This document shows positions 1-8,236 of a DNA stretch of 64,000 nucleotides, one piece after another; within the stretch, counting starts at the first letter, position 1; each line of letters starts with the position of its first letter. The notes below the pieces were generated by a model. The model worked only from the letters and a program-made list of their open reading frames with translations, searched no databases and was not told the origin of the DNA. The position numbers were made by a program, and so were the translations under genes. Location: positions 1-64,000 of the forward strand of contig NZ_LLYA01000035.1 of NCBI RefSeq assembly GCF_001440415.1, given 5' to 3'. Source of the stretch: Bradyrhizobium retamae (GTDB lineage Bacteria; Pseudomonadota; Alphaproteobacteria; Rhizobiales; Xanthobacteraceae).

Positions 1-1
1 T

Positions 2-202
2 CTTTCCCGGCGCTCTGACCATTCCAGCGTGAGATCGGCATTCTTCACGGACGACTACGTGCTCACCGTGCACAAATCGCAGGGCTCGCAATGGGACGAC
101 GTCGTGCTGTTCGACGAGAGTTTTGCGTTCCAAGACAGCCGAGCGAGATGGCTGTACACCGGTATCACCCGTGCGGCGAAGCGGCTGAGCGTGGTGGTGT
201 GA
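2..202 (+). CDS. C-terminal end of a RecD/UvrD-type ATP-dependent DNA helicase (partial)
   Basis: The open frame enters from the left edge and stops with TGA at 200-202, so only about 66 C-terminal residues are visible. They contain the helicase motif V region TVHKSQGSQWDDVVLFDE and end in YTGITRAAKRLSVVV, the motif VI region with its arginine finger. This is the UvrD_C_2 tail found in RecD-like SF1 helicases and ATP-binding-domain proteins. The family unwinds DNA in the cytoplasm using ATP. The N-terminal nucleotide-binding part lies outside the window, so the exact subfamily cannot be given. The first codons are not informative because no start is present. Confidence 0.8.
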   Translation, partial: LSRRSDHSSVRSAFFTDDYVLTVHKSQGSQWDDVVLFDESFAFQDSRARWLYTGITRAAKRLSVVV

Positions 203-212
203 CGGTCGCTTG

Positions 213-298
213 CGTCATTGCGAGCGAAGCGAAGCAATCCAGAATTTCACCGCGGAGTCAGCCTGGATTGCTTCGTCGCTTCGCTCCTCGCAATGACG
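213..298. repeat. Palindromic repeat, family A (copy 1)
   Basis: Left arm 213-240 begins CGTCATTGCGAGCGAAGCGA. Right arm 265-298 is its near-perfect inverse, ending in CGCAATGACG. The arms are joined by about 24 unrelated bases. A second copy with almost identical arms but a different centre lies at 40535-40617. It sits between the convergent helicase and caspase genes and could fold into a long hairpin. Confidence 0.9.
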
Positions 299-306
299 GC
301 AGCGGC

Positions 307-2101
307 CTATTTCCCCGCCACGAAGTAGAAATCCTCGCGTCCCGGCAATGAGCCGTAGGTGAACGGCTGCTGCGTGCGGTTGGTCGCCTTCCAGACGTCG
401 TCGCGGACGATGTCGAATAGTTTGCGTACCTCGACCTTCGGCTCCCTGATGACGCGCGCGAGGATAGTGGCAAACGGGCTGTTGAGGGAATCGCCGTCAA
501 GCGCGGTCTCGCCGTGCTTGGCGGCGTAGACCACCATGAAGCCGGCTTCCGGCTCGATGTTGGAGAAGCCGCGGTTGAACAGCTTTAGCGAAATCGTTCG
601 CTGCATGGTCTTTTCGAAGGGATTGTCGCGGCAGGCATCGAGCATCACCAGCCGCAACTTTCGTGCGCCGGCGACCGCGGCGATCACCTGCTCGAGCGCG
701 ACCGCCTGCGTCTCCGCATCGCTGTCCGTTTTCAGCCTGGCATCGACCGGGATCAGGTAATTCACGCCGCCGATCTCCATGCCATGGCCGGCATAGTAGA
801 CGACCGCCCAATCCGCCTTTTCGGCCTCCAGGCCGAACTCGTGCAGGGCGGTCGAAAAATTTGTCCCGGCCAAGGTCGGGAGCCAGCGTCACCGTGGCAA
901 AGCCGAGTTCGCGAAAGGTCGACGCGATCAGTTTGGCATCGCGCGGCGGATTATCCAGCGGGGCGACATTCTTGTATGCGCCGTTGCCGACGATCAGCGC
1001 GACCTTGCGCGGCCCCGCCGGTTGTGGCGTCGACGGCGAAGCCTTGCCCGCGGGCGACGGCGCGGCGGTGCCCAGCAAGGCTTCCAGCCGCTCCTTCGCG
1101 ATCCCGCGCGCAAGCGTGGTATCGATATCCTCGCGTCTTGCCGCGACGGCGTTGGCCGCCGAGCGATAGTCGGCGCGGGCGGCAGCAAGGTTGCGGCGTT
1201 TCTCGAAAAGCTGCCCGCGGCCGACATAGGCGCGGACGTAGTTCGGATTGATCTTGAGCACCCGGTTGTAGTCGCTGAGCGCGGCGTCGAGATCGCCCTT
1301 GCCGAGATAGGCGTTGGCACGGCTGGTCAGCGCGTAAATGTTGTTCGGCGACTTGGCCAGCGTCGCATTGCAGTCAGCGAGCGCGTCATCGAACCTGCCC
1401 ATGCTGGTGTAGGTAACGCACCGGTAGGCCGGAACATGGGGACCATCGGGATTGACCTTTTGCGCCTCGGCATAGTCGGCGAGCGAGGCCTCGTACAGCT
1501 TCATCAATCCTTGCAGGCGGCCCCGGTTGTAGTGGTGCAGATAGCGGCTCTGATCATTGAAGATATGCTTGACCGCCAGGTTGAACTCATCGAGCGCACG
1601 CTGCAGCTCTCCCCGGCGCATGAAGATGACGCCGCGGTTGTTGTAGGCGCTGCCGAAGCTCGGGCGCAGCTGCAGGCACAGATCGTAGTCGGCGAGCGCG
1701 CGCTCGTCGTCGCCCTTGTAGCTGTAGGCAATGCCGCGTGCGTTGATGACGTTGATATTCTGCGGCGCGATCTCGTGGGACGCGGTAAACGCCGCGAGCG
1801 CGCCGTCGTAATCGCGTTTCTTCATCAGTGAATCGCCGCGATACCAGAAGGCGGCTGCCCTGGAGGTCCCCGTGATCTTCTCGTCGGCAATCACGCTTTC
1901 GCAGGCTGCGAGCCGGGCGGCCGGTTCCGCCGAGTTATTTCGGCAGGTCTCGACATCGCCCGCGGCCCGCACGGGGCCGGCGGCGACGAGCAAAACGAGA
2001 CCCGGCAACAAGGCCCGCAACATCGGCGGAACGCTCCGGCGCATTGGATTTTTGGTCGCGGCGCGCGACCACCGATTCATTGTGGAAAGACAGGCCCGCA
2101 C
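307..2101 (-). pseudogene. Exported TPR-repeat caspase-like (peptidase C14) protein, interrupted by a 1-base frameshift
   Basis: The protein is encoded in two overlapping frames. The 5' frame (2101 down to about 860) gives a signal-peptide-like stretch (MLRALLPGLVLLVAAGPVRA), several TPR repeats (motifs such as AYNNRGVIFMRRGELQRALD) and the start of a caspase fold (KVALIVGNGAYKN). The catalytic half (WAVVYYAGHGMEI with the catalytic His, VMLDACRDNPF with the catalytic Cys) is only readable one frame over, ending at 307. Removing one T from the run of five Ts (minus strand, near 856-860) restores GRDKFSTALHEF, the family sequence. The break may be a real inactivation, a phase-variable tract or an assembly error. 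As printed, translation keeps the TPR part and loses the His/Cys dyad. The start is uncertain: ATG codons at 2101, 2080, 2047 and 2023 are all possible, and 2047 or 2023 best fit a signal peptide. Confidence 0.8.
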
Positions 2102-2284
2102 CGGTCAAGTGACGGAGATCACCCCTCCAAAAACTTGGGTAGATGGCCCTATTCACGAACTCGTGTGGCGCACCCTGTAACAATCCGCAGGCAGCGCCGT
2201 ATGTTGGGCATCGGCGATAATTGAGCCGATTGCGAAACGCCGTTCCCGCTCTAGACTGCCCAACCAACGCCGAAAGAGGAAACC

Positions 2285-3004
2285 ATGTCCCCTCGCCATT
2301 TCAGCCGCCTGTCGCTCGCCGCTGCCGCCATCGGCACGCTGGCCGTCGCGGCCTTCGCCGCCGCGCCTTCGCGCGCCTCGGAACAGGCCGTCGTCATTCC
2401 GGCCCCTGCCGTCGACGTTCAGGCTGCCGACGGCATCCAGACCGCCGTGATCGCCGGCGGCTGCTTCTGGGGCGTGCAGGGCGTGTACCAGCACACCGCC
2501 GGCGTGCTCAACGCGGTCTCCGGCTATTCCGGCGGCAGCAAGATGACCGCGAACTACACCATGATCGGCACCGGCACGACGGGACACGCCGAGGCGGTTG
2601 AGATCAAATACGATCCGAAGAAGATCAGCTATGGCAAGATCCTGCAGATCTTCTTCTCGGTCGTGCACGACCCGACGCAATTGAACCGCCAGGGCCCGGA
2701 CATCGGCACGCAATATCGCTCGGCGATCTTCACCACCAATGACGAGCAGAAGAAGGTGGCGGAGGCCTATATCGCCCAGCTCAACGCCGCCAAGGTCTAC
2801 AAGAAGCCGATCGTGACCAAGGTCGGCCCGCTGCAGGCGTTCTACCCGGCAGAAGACTATCACCAGGACTACCTGACGCTGCACCCGAACCAGCCCTATA
2901 TTGTCTTCAACGACATCCCGAAGATCGAGAATCTGAAGAAGATCTTTGCGGAGAACTACGTTGATCAGCCGACGCTGGTGCGCAACGCGAAGGCTACCAA
3001 TTAA
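2285..3004 (+). CDS. msrA: Peptide-methionine (S)-S-oxide reductase MsrA, exported form
   Basis: MsrA reduces methionine-S-sulfoxide in oxidised proteins back to methionine. The 239-residue product has the diagnostic motif AVIAGGCFWGVQ with the nucleophilic Cys at about residue 60, followed by VSGYSGG. Residues 1-32 form a basic, then Ala-rich signal peptide ending near PSRAS, so this copy probably works in the periplasm. Additional Cys residues for recycling are not evident near the C-terminus, so an external reductant may be needed. The start ATG follows AAAGAGGAAACC, a plausible ribosome site. msrB begins 9 bases after the stop, so the two are co-transcribed. Confidence 0.93.
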   Translation: MSPRHFSRLSLAAAAIGTLAVAAFAAAPSRASEQAVVIPAPAVDVQAADGIQTAVIAGGCFWGVQGVYQHTAGVLNAVSGYSGGSKMTANYTMIGTGTTGHAEAVEIKYDPKKISYGKILQIFFSVVHDPTQLNRQGPDIGTQYRSAIFTTNDEQKKVAEAYIAQLNAAKVYKKPIVTKVGPLQAFYPAEDYHQDYLTLHPNQPYIVFNDIPKIENLKKIFAENYVDQPTLVRNAKATN

Positions 3005-3013
3005 GGAGGGCAA

Positions 3014-3424
<411 letters not shown>

Positions 3425-3470
3425 GCTCCGATCCGTTCCGACCGACGAGACGAAGAACTGACGACGTCGT

Positions 3471-3590
3471 CGTCATTCTCCGATGCGCAATCGCGCATCG
3501 TAGATGGTCCGAAGGACCAGACCTCGGATGCGCAATTGCGCATCGGGGAATCTCGAGAGTTCGCATCTTCGACGCGCCCCGGAATGACGG
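3471..3590. repeat. Composite palindromic repeat, family B
   Basis: The outer arms are CGTCATTC (from 3471) and GAATGACG (ending 3589). Inside are two 18-bp palindromes, GATGCGCAATCGCGCATC at 3482-3499 and GATGCGCAATTGCGCATC at 3527-3544. The core GCGCAATTGCGC also occurs in the repeat near 33660. No coding frame of note overlaps it. Confidence 0.8.
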
Positions 3591-3697
3591 GTGTCCCCTT
3601 CTCCATTTCGGTGGACCGACCAAGGACTCGCGGCCCGCGATATGCTTTGATCCCGGCCGCGGCCGTCGTTTTCCGAGAGCCTTGGGGGGAGCAAGCG

Positions 3698-3862
3698 ATG
3701 TCGCTTGGAACGATACTCATCATTGTTCTGATTATTTTCCTGCTGGGCGGCTTTTCCGGCCGTTTCGGCGGCTATGGCTATGGCGGGGGCCATTCCGCGA
3801 TGGGGCTCGGTGGCGTGATTTTAATCGTGCTTCTCATCCTCCTCCTGCTCGGCAAGCTGTAA
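3698..3862 (+). CDS. Small DUF3309-like membrane protein
   Basis: A 54-residue protein starts at the ATG after GGGGGGAGC, a good ribosome site. It begins MSLGTILIIVLIIFLLGGF, has a Gly/Tyr-rich centre (GGYGYGGG) and ends in a second hydrophobic run, ILIVLLILLLLGKL. This hydrophobic-glycine-hydrophobic plan matches DUF3309 proteins, which are common in Bradyrhizobium and have no known function. A location in the inner membrane with both helices spanning is an inference from composition. It appears to be monocistronic. Confidence 0.75.
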   Translation: MSLGTILIIVLIIFLLGGFSGRFGGYGYGGGHSAMGLGGVILIVLLILLLLGKL

Positions 3863-4105
3863 GCCAGGGAACCCATTGAAATGGCGGAACCCATTGAAAT
3901 AACTTGATTTAATTTACGCATCCCGCAGCCATGCGTGGATTCATCATCACCCCCGATGTCGGGCCTCAGGGGTCGCATTTTCGTCAAAGAAGCTTATATT
4001 AGAGAGCGAAATGACGTGCACGGCGTGGCCCGCCACTGTGGCCCACCGTCATCCAATCCCCATTGCTCACACGAAAAGAGCCGAAAAAGATTGAGGTCAC
4101 CGTCC

Positions 4106-4387
4106 ATGCGTCCATTCAGCTACAACACCGCCGCCGAACTGTTTCCCGCCGCGATCCGCAAGAAGAAGCGGGCCGGGTTTGCCTATCGGCGTTTTGGCAC
4201 CGCGGCGGAAGCGGTTCGCTTCGCGATCGAGGAGCTGCCTGCGGACTCGCTGAATGGCGCCTATCTCCAGGTCGAGGAAGCGCGCTTTGACCAGAGCGGC
4301 ATCCGCTCGCTCTATGAAAGCGAGGCGTTCCCGCTGCCGCGCCGTCCGCGCCCGGCCGCCACCGACGACAAGGCCGACGCGGCCTAA
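4106..4387 (+). CDS. Conserved hypothetical protein, 93 residues
   Basis: The frame starts at the ATG after GGTCACCGTCC and encodes a soluble, charged protein. The N-terminal half is basic (IRKKKRAGFAYRRFGTAAEAVRFAIEELP); the C-terminal tail is rich in Pro, Arg and Ala. A similar layout is seen in short rhizobial proteins of unknown function, and I cannot assign a domain. A credible terminator lies just downstream, supporting a separate transcript. Confidence 0.7.
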   Translation: MRPFSYNTAAELFPAAIRKKKRAGFAYRRFGTAAEAVRFAIEELPADSLNGAYLQVEEARFDQSGIRSLYESEAFPLPRRPRPAATDDKADAA

Positions 4388-4410
4388 AGCTTCCACCTTC
4401 TGAAACAGCG

Positions 4411-4445
4411 CGTCCCCGGAAGTCATTTCGGGGGCGTTTTTCTTT
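4411..4445 (+). terminator. Rho-independent terminator after the 93-residue protein gene
   Basis: The hairpin CCCCGGAA-GTCAT-TTCGGGG is followed by CGTTTTTCTTT. It starts about 24 bases after the stop at 4387 and separates this gene from the convergent DUF4112 gene. Confidence 0.7.
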
Positions 4446-4456
4446 AGCGCGTTTCC

Positions 4457-4987
4457 TTAGCGCGGCTGCTTGTCGAGCCAGCGCTTGAGCATGCGGACAT
4501 TGCGTACGTTGGCGCGGAACATGACGTCGAAGGCGTCGCCCGCGACCGGCACCAGGCCAACCGCGCCGTCAACCGCAACATTGGCAAGCATCCGCGCCGT
4601 GATGTGCCAGGGGGCGCCAAGCGCGCGCGCCTCGCGCACCACCCACAGCGAAATCGCCGTCGTGATGATGTCGCCGACCACCGGGATCAGGCCAATCAGC
4701 CCGTCGATGCCGTAGCGGAAATTGGTGCCGGGCACGATGAAGGCGACATCCAGCAATTTGGCGATGGCATCAAGCCGCGCGATCCGCTGCTCGCGCGTCA
4801 GCTCGCCGAACGGATTGGCGGCGGAATGACCGAAATCGAACCGCATTCCCTCGAACCGCGTATGCAGGTTCGGCTCGGGGAGTTCGCGCCCCTCCTGGTC
4901 TATGACCGGCCCACGTCCGGGCGCGCGCGTCCGGGAAGATGGTCCGGAACGCGAACGGGGCGGCGTAAAGATATCGTCGTCTGCCAT
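4457..4987 (-). CDS. DUF4112 domain membrane protein
   Basis: From the ATG at 4987 (MADDDIFTPP) the product is about 176 residues; another ATG lies two codons upstream at 4993. The N-terminal 70 residues are polar and rich in Pro and Arg. The rest carries the DUF4112 pattern: LDAIAKLLDVAFIVPGT, the hydrophobic segment GIDGLIGLIPVVGDIITTAIS, and the internal echo VAVDGAVGLVPVAGDAFDVMFRAN. The two similar hydrophobic loops with GLIPVVGD/GLVPVAGD suggest an internal duplication. Function is unknown; it is probably inner-membrane associated. Confidence 0.85.
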   Translation of the reverse strand: MADDDIFTPPRSRSGPSSRTRAPGRGPVIDQEGRELPEPNLHTRFEGMRFDFGHSAANPFGELTREQRIARLDAIAKLLDVAFIVPGTNFRYGIDGLIGLIPVVGDIITTAISLWVVREARALGAPWHITARMLANVAVDGAVGLVPVAGDAFDVMFRANVRNVRMLKRWLDKQPR

Positions 4988-5251
4988 GGCCATCAGATGG
5001 TAACGCGAATGCGAGGCGCAAGTTGCGTCATGCGGTCGCTGCTTTGCGTGGGTCGGATCCGAGAGGTCAGCGCTGTCATCACCCGCCAACGGATCTGGAA
5101 TGGTGGGCATGACGGGCTTTTCCTGACATCCCCGAACGAGGCATGATTCCTAATATGCCTTGGTTGCGCGCGAGGCAGGTGGAATGCGCGCAGCGGTCCG
5201 ACCCGCCATTGAAACGCCTTCGGACAAATCAACGGCACGAAGTGAAGACAG

Positions 5252-5449
5252 ATGAAGAAATTCGTCCAGCTCGCAACTGGTTTGTTTCTCGCACTGGGAA
5301 GTGCGGCGATCGTAGCCTACGCGATGGCGCACCTCGCGCAACATAGCCTGGGCTTTCCCCGATCCATACTTCGAGAGCAGGCGCTGATCTGCGCGGCTAT
5401 TCTCCTTGGCCTCGTCACGATCGAGTTCCTCGCAAGCCGAGAGAAATAG
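5252..5449 (+). CDS. Small two-helix membrane protein, first of a tandem pair
   Basis: A 65-residue protein has two hydrophobic segments, about residues 7-27 and 44-60, joined by a linker HSLGFPRSILREQALI. The next gene, 14 bases downstream, encodes a product of nearly the same length and plan with the linker HGLGVPPAALRMNALI. The two therefore look like a tandem duplication. The upstream GAAGTGAAGACAG is a weak ribosome site. No family is recognised. Confidence 0.65.
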   Translation: MKKFVQLATGLFLALGSAAIVAYAMAHLAQHSLGFPRSILREQALICAAILLGLVTIEFLASREK

Positions 5450-5463
5450 CAGGATAGCCGACG

Positions 5464-5664
5464 ATGAGGATCATAGACCTGGCTGTCGCCGTCATCTTCT
5501 TTATCGCGAGCGCCGGCGTGACCGCACTCCTGATGGCCGTGTTCGTTCACCACGGATTGGGAGTCCCTCCGGCGGCATTGAGAATGAATGCGCTCATCTC
5601 GGCCGGCGCCCTCAGCGTTGTGGTCCTGGTAGCGATGGCGGGGGCTCACGAGAGCGAAGACTAG
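5464..5664 (+). CDS. Small two-helix membrane protein, second of a tandem pair
   Basis: A 66-residue protein begins MRIIDLAVAVIFFIASAGV and has a second hydrophobic stretch around residues 43-60. It shares the HxLGxPxxxLRxxALI linker and spacing with the preceding gene, indicating paralogy. The short gap makes a two-gene operon likely. The products could form a heteromeric membrane pair, but nothing in the sequence shows the role. Confidence 0.65.
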   Translation: MRIIDLAVAVIFFIASAGVTALLMAVFVHHGLGVPPAALRMNALISAGALSVVVLVAMAGAHESED

Positions 5665-6012
5665 TTCGCGGTGCTACGGGGAACGGGGGCTGGAATGTTC
5701 AGTGGCAGGACAATCGATAATCGACCTTTGGCGTATTGCGTTCCATGCTCGGAAAGGACGCCGCACCGGTACGAACGATGGGGCGTCAACCGACGTCTCA
5801 CTTCGAAAGCCATCTGCCTGGTCTGCAACAATGATTCGCGTGGCGACACGGGTCACAACAGCGCCACCGAAATCGCATCTGCAAAGGCAGGCACAGTGTA
5901 AGCATCATTGTGATTGACAGGTTTTTCCTGACGCGCCGGCACAGGATTGCACTCTAGGATGGCGGTCATTCGTTGGGGCGCCGCGTGCGCAATGGGACGA
6001 GGAGCAAGAAGG
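5665..6012. other. Intergenic leader region before the small exported-protein operon
   Basis: I see no convincing gene here: the short frames lack ribosome sites and family features. Its notable content is the 19-bp inverted repeat at 5915-5933. A TTG/ATG-led extension of the downstream gene (5947 or 5959) would occupy its last part. Confidence 0.5.
5915..5933. promoter_or_regulatory. Candidate operator, TCS-associated inverted repeat (copy 1)
   Basis: The sequence TGACAGG-TTTTT-CCTGACG lies about 80 bases before the GTG at 6013. It shares its spacing and right half-site CCTGACG with the elements at 7522-7540 and 10432-10450. Confidence 0.6.
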
Positions 6013-6246
6013 GTGGGTCGAACCAAACGCAAATTGATCAAGCTGTCTCGGGCCGAGCTGCTGCATGAGCGGGCCGTCTTTTGCAAGCGTCTGGCGATTG
6101 GCGCGGCCGATCCAGGATTTGCCGAAAAACTTCAGATACTGGTCGACGAATATGAGGCCGAGGCCGCGCAGGCAGCACTACAAGCGAGCCCGCAGCCTGG
6201 ATTCTGCGAGGCCCTCAACGCTCAGCCGCAGCATCAGACAGGTTGA
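6013..6246 (+). CDS. Hypothetical protein, 77 residues
   Basis: The GTG at 6013 is chosen because AGGAGCAAGAAGG, a good ribosome site, lies directly upstream; ATG starts at 5959 or 5992 would add residues. The product is soluble and likely helical: a basic N-terminus (GRTKRKLIKLSRAELLHERAV) is followed by a Glu/Ala-rich segment (LVDEYEAEAAQAALQ). Similar short proteins occur in Bradyrhizobium without a known role. It lies behind the candidate operator at 5915-5933 and heads a series of three same-strand genes. Confidence 0.6.
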   Translation: MGRTKRKLIKLSRAELLHERAVFCKRLAIGAADPGFAEKLQILVDEYEAEAAQAALQASPQPGFCEALNAQPQHQTG

Positions 6247-6351
6247 CGGATTGCAGTGCATGCGGCGTGGTGGCGATATCGCCACTCGGAGACTCTCTGG
6301 TTCGGTGATTCCGGCATCCGTGTCGATCGACACACAACATCAGCCCACGGC

Positions 6352-6726
6352 ATGGCAACGCGATACGTTCCCGACGACGTGCGGGCCTTCATATTGAAGC
6401 ACATCGCTTCGGTGGCGCAGATCGAGGCGCTGCTTCTGATCTGGTCCAACCCGGAAGAGCGATGGGAACTGCGCCAGATTGCGGCTCGCATCTATGCCAG
6501 CGACACGGAAACCGAAAGCGCGCTGGCCGGGCTTTGCACTGACGGGCTACTGGTTTGCGAGGCTGGCGTCTTCAAGTTGCGAACCTCAGCGGAAAACGCC
6601 GAGATGATCCGAAGGCTTCACGAAGTCTACACCCGCTACCTTGTTGCGGTGACTGACGTCATCCATGGCAAATCGCGCAACATGCTCCGGGCCGCCGACG
6701 CGTCCGGACCTGGAAAGGACCAATGA
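6352..6726 (+). CDS. Hypothetical protein with winged-helix-like layout, 124 residues
   Basis: Starting at ATG 6352 (MATRYVPDDVRAFILKHIAS) the protein is about 124 residues. The central part, EALLLIWSNPEERWELRQIAARIYASDTETESALAGLCTDGLL cut here by description only, reads like a helix-turn-helix with a wing: one helix pair, a recognition-like helix, and a hydrophobic GLL strand. It resembles small rhizobial regulator-like proteins, but no family motif fixes it. It overlaps the next gene by four bases (ATGA), so the two are translationally coupled. Confidence 0.65.
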   Translation: MATRYVPDDVRAFILKHIASVAQIEALLLIWSNPEERWELRQIAARIYASDTETESALAGLCTDGLLVCEAGVFKLRTSAENAEMIRRLHEVYTRYLVAVTDVIHGKSRNMLRAADASGPGKDQ

Positions 6727-6992
6727 AGGTACAAAGGATTTCCTACAAAATGGCAGGCTGGAGTGCGTTCCTGACGGCTTTGTTCATCGCCCAGCCGTGC
6801 ATGGCCCAGAAGCTCCATTCTTACGAACCGCTGATGATGGATCCATACTCCACCATCTACGTCGATGATGGCTCCTGTTCGGCTGGCAAGGTCTTGAAGG
6901 TGCAGGGCGCAGCGAAGAATCATCGCCGGAAAAAGAGCTGCGTGCCGCTGAGTGATCTGCAGCCCGGCGCGCGCACCGGGTCGGCTAAGTAG
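6723..6992 (+). CDS. Small exported protein, 89 residues
   Basis: The N-terminal 29 residues form a signal peptide ending in QPCMAQ. The mature part, about 60 residues, has two Cys residues (DGSCSAGKV and KKSCVPLSD) that could form one disulfide, and a basic stretch NHRRKKS. The V-x-D-x-G-x-C-x-x-G-K-V-x-K-V pattern is seen in small rhizobial periplasmic proteins of unknown function. The ATG overlaps the stop of the previous gene, so expression follows the upstream pair. Confidence 0.7.
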   Translation: MKVQRISYKMAGWSAFLTALFIAQPCMAQKLHSYEPLMMDPYSTIYVDDGSCSAGKVLKVQGAAKNHRRKKSCVPLSDLQPGARTGSAK

Positions 6993-7035
6993 CCGGCAGC
7001 GAGACAAAGCCGTCGTCCCGGCTTCGAACGCCATG

Positions 7036-7059
7036 GGCCGCGGACCTTCATCCGCGGCC
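7036..7059. terminator. GC-rich hairpin between convergent genes
   Basis: GGCCGCGGA (7036-7044) pairs perfectly with TCCGCGGCC (7051-7059) across the loop CCTTCA. It lies between the convergent 89-residue protein and BA14K genes, 44 bases past the first stop. There is no T tract on either side, so termination is plausible but unproven. Confidence 0.45.
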
Positions 7060-7071
7060 TCAGCACTGTTC

Positions 7072-7455
7072 CTATGGGCAGGGATGCCGATAGCCGTCAT
7101 ATCCGAGATAAGTGCCGGATGCGGGGTCATAGGAGCGGTATCGTTGTGCGCAGTAGGCCACTGCATCATTTGCCCGGGCCTGACTGTTGGCGATGGCCCC
7201 TCCAATGATAGCGCCGGCGGCCAGTCCGCCGAGCACGGCCGCGCCGGTGCCGTGCTGGCGTCGATGCCAGCCGTGGCGGTAGTGCGGCCCACGATGCCAG
7301 CGGCGATACTGCACGGCCTCGACCGGCTGAATCGATGCGGCCAGCCGCTCTGCCCCGGCCACCGCCATCATTGGCGATGCCGCGGCCGGCTGGAGCGGGA
7401 TCAAGGGCGATATTCCGAGCACAATGGCTGCCGAAACAATTTTCCATGATTTCAT
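7072..7455 (-). CDS. BA14K family exported protein
   Basis: The start at ATG 7455 follows GAACAGGAGCAATCAG, a good ribosome site. It gives 127 residues with a signal peptide (MKSWKIVSAAIVLG through PAAASP). The middle has His/Arg-rich HRGPHYRHGWHRRQH and a Gly/Ala transmembrane-like GAAVLGGLAAGAIIGGAIA. The C-terminus YCAQRYRSYDPASGTYLGYD is the BA14K signature. In Brucella and relatives this family comprises immunoreactive, lectin-like cell-envelope proteins. It follows the response-regulator gene on the same strand but has its own candidate operator at 7522-7540. Confidence 0.88.
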   Translation of the reverse strand: MKSWKIVSAAIVLGISPLIPLQPAAASPMMAVAGAERLAASIQPVEAVQYRRWHRGPHYRHGWHRRQHGTGAAVLGGLAAGAIIGGAIANSQARANDAVAYCAQRYRSYDPASGTYLGYDGYRHPCP

Positions 7456-7521
7456 CTGATTGCTCCTGTTCTGCGCTCTTGTCCAAGCTCGACCGACAAC
7501 GCACCCGCGGCCGTATCGTTC

Positions 7522-7540
7522 TGACAGGTTAATCCTGACG
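7522..7540. promoter_or_regulatory. Candidate operator, TCS-associated inverted repeat (copy 2)
   Basis: The sequence TGACAGG-TTAAT-CCTGACG lies 67 bases upstream of the BA14K start and just past the 3' end of the response-regulator gene. Fourteen of the nineteen positions outside the central five are identical to copy 1. Confidence 0.6.
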
Positions 7541-7582
7541 CTTGACATGCCGCAGAGCAGGAATTGGTATTTCCTGTCGCGC

Positions 7583-8236
7583 TCAGTTTGGAGCAGCGAG
7601 CCAGCCCCGCCTGATGCCGTAGCGGACGATATCCGCGCGGCTATGCAGGCCCTTCTTTTCCGATGCTCGTGCCTTGTAGGTCTCGACGCTTTTGACGCTC
7701 ACCTCCAGCTCGCCGGCGATTTGCTTGTTGCTGAACCCTTGAGCGACCAGCTTGAGCACATCCTCTTCGCGCCGGCTGAGTTCGCCGCCATCGCCGTTAT
7801 CGGCCGACGTCAGTTCGGGAGCGCTCGTTGACGCCTTGTCGGCGATAGCGGGATCGAGGTAGATGGCGCCCTCGTTGACGGCCCTGATCGCGCGAAGCAG
7901 TTCGTCTCCGGCGGATCGCTTCAGGAGATATCCCCGTGCGCCAGCTTCGAGTGCCGGATGAATATAGGCGCGGTCTTCATGCACGGTCAGCGCAATGATC
8001 TTTACCGCCGGGCACCGCTTGCTCAGCCGGCGCGCGAGTTCCAGGCCGCTGATGTCGGGCAGCGAAAGGTCGATCACCGCAATGTCGGGGGAGCATTCGC
8101 AAATGGCTTTCAGTCCCGTTGTCCCCGTATTCGCCTCGCCGACGAGTTCGACCTCGGGCACGCCTTGTAACAGCGCGCGTATGCCGGCGAGCACGACCGG
8201 ATGGTCATCGACAAGCGCGATGCGGATGGGCGTCAT
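7583..8236 (-). CDS. NarL/FixJ-type response regulator
   Basis: The 217-residue protein has an N-terminal receiver domain with the acidic pair Asp10/Asp11, phospho-acceptor Asp56 (AVIDLSLPD) and the conserved Lys in YLLKRSA. This is followed by a LuxR-type DNA-binding domain (LSRREEDVLKLVAQGFSNKQIA, then SVKSVETYKARASEK). It would bind DNA as a dimer after phosphorylation by the histidine kinase encoded immediately upstream, whose stop overlaps this start by four bases. The inverted repeats at 5915, 7522 and 10432 are candidate binding sites. The target process is not evident beyond the small envelope genes nearby. Confidence 0.93.
   Translation of the reverse strand: MTPIRIALVDDHPVVLAGIRALLQGVPEVELVGEANTGTTGLKAICECSPDIAVIDLSLPDISGLELARRLSKRCPAVKIIALTVHEDRAYIHPALEAGARGYLLKRSAGDELLRAIRAVNEGAIYLDPAIADKASTSAPELTSADNGDGGELSRREEDVLKLVAQGFSNKQIAGELEVSVKSVETYKARASEKKGLHSRADIVRYGIRRGWLAAPN

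Noticed and set aside
7558..7576. CAGGAA-N7-TTCCTG near the response-regulator 3' end as a fourth operator
   Set aside because: The spacing differs from the 5-base gap of the other three; it is more likely a weak transcript-end hairpin.
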